Positions 61,690 through 64,000 of a stretch of DNA of 64,000 bases are shown piece after piece. The stretch comes from JAEXNA01 sp050486105. GTDB lineage: Bacteria > Vulcanimicrobiota > Xenobia > Xenobiales > JADMJV01. The notes under the pieces are model-generated. The model saw nothing but the letters and a program-made list of their open reading frames with translations. It was not told the origin of the DNA and made no database searches. The number at the start of each line of letters is the position of its first letter. The stretch's first letter is position 1. The stretch spans positions 1 through 64,000 of the forward strand of contig JBJHCR010000001.1 in assembly GCA_050486105.1 (NCBI GenBank), in the 5' to 3' direction. The position numbers and the translations under genes are program-made.

Positions 61690-61846
61690 AGTGGTGTCTG
61701 GCGCAAATTCGGTCAAGAATAAATCGCCTCGAAGTGCTGCTATCGCAAGAAGCCTCCTAGGGTTCGAGCATACTTGAGCGAGAGGCGACGACGCGAGAGC
61801 GGTGCTTCGTGACGATTTGTCGAGCGGATTTGCGCCAGGCACCACT
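61690..61846. repeat. Palindromic repeat element B (157 bp)
   Basis: 25-bp arms matching at 22 positions (AGTGGTGTCTGGCGCAAATT.. and its near-complement ending at 61846), further pairing inside, and a core CTATCGCAAG..TTGAGCGAG..CGACGACGCGAGAG shared with element A. Lies between the convergent prfB and pcm and abuts the pcm stop; may act as a two-way terminator. Confidence 0.65.
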
Positions 61847-62514
61847 TAGCCCTCCGGCCAGGCTTGTTCACCCACTAAGGGAACGAAGCGAACCGCTCCG
61901 AGATCCCTGGTCATGAATTCGGTTCTGGATTTTCGGAGCAGGCAAAGTAGCTTTTGGTCTTTGTCCTCGTCTCCCACAGGGAGGACTAGGCGTCCTCCCA
62001 AAGCCAGTTGTTTCTTCAAGGCTTCTGGAACCGTTGGGCCACTGGCGGCCACGAGAATGGCATCGTAGGGGGCCTCCTCTGGGTAGCCAAGGGTTCCATC
62101 GCCACAGTGTACTTCGACGTTGTCAAACCCCAGGGCCTCCAACCGACGTTGTGCGGATCTCGCCAAGCCGGGGAGCCTTTCGATGGAGACAACCCGGCGC
62201 ACCAAGAGGGAGGCCACAGCGGCGGCGTAGCCGCTCCCCGTTCCGACATCCAAGACCTTGTCGTCGGCTTGAAGCCGAGCGGCATGCAGCATGAGGGCCA
62301 CGATGTACGGCTGGGAAATGGTTTGCTCTTCCTCGATGGACAGAGCCCGGTCGGTGAAAGCATATTCTCTCAGGCCTTCAGGAACAAAAAGATTCCTGGG
62401 AACGCGACATAAGGCCGACAAGAGTCGAGAGTCGGAGATACCCCGGCGGCGAACTTGAGTTTCCACCATTTCCTGGTTCTGCCGCAGAAGCTCCCGGTTT
62501 TGAATTTCTGTCAT
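61846..62514 (-). CDS. pcm: Protein-L-isoaspartate O-methyltransferase
   Basis: 222 aa, normal length. Repairs damaged aspartyl residues using SAM. Marks: VPRNLFVPEGLREYAFTDRALSI, QTISQPYIVALMLHAA, VLDVGTGSGYAAAVASLLVRRVVSIER (SAM motif I) and LALGGRLVLPVGD. All motifs intact. Convergent with prfB. Confidence 0.93.
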   Translation of the reverse strand: MTEIQNRELLRQNQEMVETQVRRRGISDSRLLSALCRVPRNLFVPEGLREYAFTDRALSIEEEQTISQPYIVALMLHAARLQADDKVLDVGTGSGYAAAVASLLVRRVVSIERLPGLARSAQRRLEALGFDNVEVHCGDGTLGYPEEAPYDAILVAASGPTVPEALKKQLALGGRLVLPVGDEDKDQKLLCLLRKSRTEFMTRDLGAVRFVPLVGEQAWPEG

Positions 62515-62879
62515 GGGGGTATCATCCCACGAATCGCAGAGTTTTCCAATTGTTTTTTTACTCTTGCAGGAGCTTTATGAGTGTCGCGAGAAACGCGCGG
62601 CCATCCAACTAGGGTGAAAAATTTTCCTCTCTCTCACCAGGGAGGAGATACAAATGAGGAAATATCGACCTCATCCAGAGTAGGGGTTGACCTACTCGGG
62701 AAATCTGATTATAAGTAAGGACAATTTTTCATCGGGTCTTCGGGCTCGAAGAAAATAGGCGGGGATTCCCAAGCCGAGAACGACGCTGAACGCTACGAGG
62801 AAACATAAGCCACTCGCGAGTTAAGTCAGCTTCAGGACGAAGCGAACGGATCCCTGACCAACCAAGAAAGGGATAAACC
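62515..62879 (+). other. 365-bp leader region of the SLH gene
   Basis: Holds a 9-codon ORF at 62654-62683 with a strong RBS (GGAGGAGATACAA) that shares 13 bases with the RBS region of the 114-aa gene, and a small inverted repeat just upstream that could mask it. The promoter listed separately follows, then a transcribed leader of about 158 nt with no riboswitch I recognise. Confidence 0.4.
62687..62715 (+). promoter_or_regulatory. Sigma-70-type promoter of the SLH gene
   Basis: TTGACC (62687-62692), 17 bp, TATAAG (62710-62715). The best -35/-10 pair in the window; predicts a 5' leader of about 158 nt before ATG 62880. Confidence 0.7.
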
Positions 62880-64000
62880 ATGAAGAAACGCATTTGGTCA
62901 ATCGTAGCATCGATGATCATGTTTTCCATGGCGCTGCCTGCAATGGCCGCACCTCTGTTCCCTGATGTTCCGGATAACCACTGGGCGAAAGACGCCGTAG
63001 CAGCCTTGGCTGCTAAGGGTCTCGTCGAAGGTTACCCGGACGGGACTTTCAAAGGCGATCGCGCTGCTACCCGTTGGGAAGTTGCGATGATCGTTGCCCG
63101 TCTTCTCGCGAAGATGGAGCAGGCTCACGCCACTTTCGCCACCAAGGCTGAATTGGATGAGCTCCGCAAACTGGTTAACGCTCTGAGAGAAGAGCTCGAC
63201 GCCCTCGGTGTCCGAGTGACCAACCTCGAAGAGAACGTCAGCCGCCTCGACAAGCGAGTGACTGAGCTCGAGCGCATCACCTTCTACGGTGAAGTGGAAG
63301 CTCGCGCTGCCTTCCAGTCCTTCCACAACGATGGACGCTTCGACAACGACGGTCTCCGCGGTGGTTTCGGAAACGCTACCATTCCTGGGCCGGGCTACCT
63401 CCCCTATAACGACCTCGTCGGCTCCTTTGGTGGGGCCGCTCTGAACCCGGCTGTGAACGGTGTTTGGCCTGTGGCCGACTACCGCAACGGTCGCGCCCTA
63501 ACCAACGGCACCGGCTTCACCGCTCGCGCTCTGTTGGGTGTGCGCATCCGGGTCAGCGATGACATTGATGCTGGAGCCGAGTTCTCGGCCTACAGCTCCC
63601 AAGGCGACGCCGTAGTCGACGCCTACTGGGGTGTGCAGCAGCCGTTCCTGAGCTCCCCGTGGGGTGCGAACACCACTCATGGTGCAGCTTTCGCTCAGGG
63701 TGTTGCCAACCAGCCCTTCACCAGAATGAATCTGGACAACTTCTGGGTCATTCACAACCCTTCGAAGACCAAGTTGGTCGTCGGGGCTTTCAACGAAGAC
63801 AAGATGGACAACATCATCTATGCCGGTCAGTTCAACCCCGGCGCCTTCGGAAATCGCTTCAACGACAGCTACGGCTTCGACCTCACCGGTGTGCAGGACA
63901 TCTCCGACTGGGGTGTCGTTCATTGGGAGTTGATGGGAACCAGACTGCCTGATTCTCAGCTCTTTACTCCTTTCACTGCAGACCCCTTTGTCGCCGGTTA
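62880..64000 (+). CDS. SLH-domain porin-like outer-membrane protein (3' end cut off)
   Basis: At least 373 aa, truncated by the window end. ATG 62880 with GAAAGGG upstream. Signal peptide 1-23 (ending PAMAA), one SLH domain (about 26-72: FPDVPDNHWAKDAVAALAAKGLVEGYPDGTFKGDRAATRWE), coiled coil (about 78-125), then beta-barrel-like strands (ITFYGEVEARAAFQS). This matches SLH-OprB porins of cyanobacteria and similar diderms, where SLH ties the outer membrane to the cell wall. Probably a major protein, given its strong promoter and Shine-Dalgarno. Confidence 0.88.
   Translation, partial: MKKRIWSIVASMIMFSMALPAMAAPLFPDVPDNHWAKDAVAALAAKGLVEGYPDGTFKGDRAATRWEVAMIVARLLAKMEQAHATFATKAELDELRKLVNALREELDALGVRVTNLEENVSRLDKRVTELERITFYGEVEARAAFQSFHNDGRFDNDGLRGGFGNATIPGPGYLPYNDLVGSFGGAALNPAVNGVWPVADYRNGRALTNGTGFTARALLGVRIRVSDDIDAGAEFSAYSSQGDAVVDAYWGVQQPFLSSPWGANTTHGAAFAQGVANQPFTRMNLDNFWVIHNPSKTKLVVGAFNEDKMDNIIYAGQFNPGAFGNRFNDSYGFDLTGVQDISDWGVVHWELMGTRLPDSQLFTPFTADPFVAG

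Noticed and set aside
62687..62879. Cyclic-di-AMP or other known riboswitch in the SLH leader
   Set aside because: I could not match any conserved riboswitch core to the leader sequence.

Overview
The window looks like chromosomal DNA of a diderm (LPS-type outer membrane), respiring, non-photosynthetic bacterium, from a lineage near Cyanobacteria or a neighbouring diderm Terrabacteria group such as Melainabacteria, Eremiobacterota/WPS-2 or Armatimonadota. This placement is inference. It rests on the LptC-LptB-LptF operon, an SLH-domain porin-like protein at the right edge, a DUF3084 gene directly followed by a YqgF-like nuclease (an arrangement I associate with cyanobacteria), a homologue of cyanobacterial acyl-ACP reductase, and nuoLMN. 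I found no rRNA, tRNA, CRISPR array, integrase or complete insertion sequence. LAYOUT. 0-7 kb (minus): a probable operon of coaX, a class III aminotransferase, an SRPBCC protein, an acyl-ACP-reductase-like dehydrogenase and an unknown 301-aa protein, then a TPM-like and a Tim44-like protein with zinc ribbons. 7-14 kb: a hypothetical protein, a MITE-like inverted repeat and the complex I subunits nuoL-nuoM-nuoN with a small acidic protein behind them. 14-24 kb: YgjP-like metallopeptidase, secreted CHAT protease, PhnD-like fusion, amidase, MFS transporter, MBL hydrolase, and a membrane-anchored helix-turn-helix protein next to a 54-bp tandem repeat. 24-35 kb (plus): lptC-lptB-lptF, an SMR efflux gene with a TetR-type operator and its TetR regulator, YihY/BrkB, an AidB-like acyl-CoA dehydrogenase, DUF3084-yqgF and two tandem secreted beta-propeller proteins. 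35-57 kb is the accessory and most unusual part. It holds a VapBC-like toxin-antitoxin pair, two glycine-zipper proteins, a decayed HNH endonuclease beside a 161-bp MITE, an Uma2 nuclease, a divergent SecA paralogue with a long N-terminal extension, and a 1243-aa protein with about five annexin-like repeats, glycine-zipper segments and a papain-like cysteine-protease domain. It also holds pseudopilins, a PEGA-domain Ser/Thr kinase, an FHA-SARP type activator and a GspF/PilC protein. 57-64 kb is housekeeping: secA, an Uma2 gene, prfB with a programmed +1 frameshift, pcm, and the SLH protein cut by the window end. HOW IT MAY WORK TOGETHER (inference). In the 39-56 kb region two minus-strand genes (374 aa and 114 aa) each have upstream a nearly identical pair of 8-bp direct repeats with an 11-bp period, exactly 10 bp from a -10-like hexamer. 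That is the binding-site geometry of SARP activators, and the FHA-SARP gene lies in the same cluster directly behind a Ser/Thr kinase. I propose a kinase-to-FHA-SARP switch controlling a surface/secretion locus built from pseudopilins, GspF, the SecA paralogue and effector-like proteins (annexin-protease, glycine-zipper proteins). A second candidate for an undescribed pathway is the acyl-ACP-reductase, aminotransferase, SRPBCC and 301-aa operon at 2-6 kb, which could make a fatty aldehyde and convert it to an amine or amino lipid.
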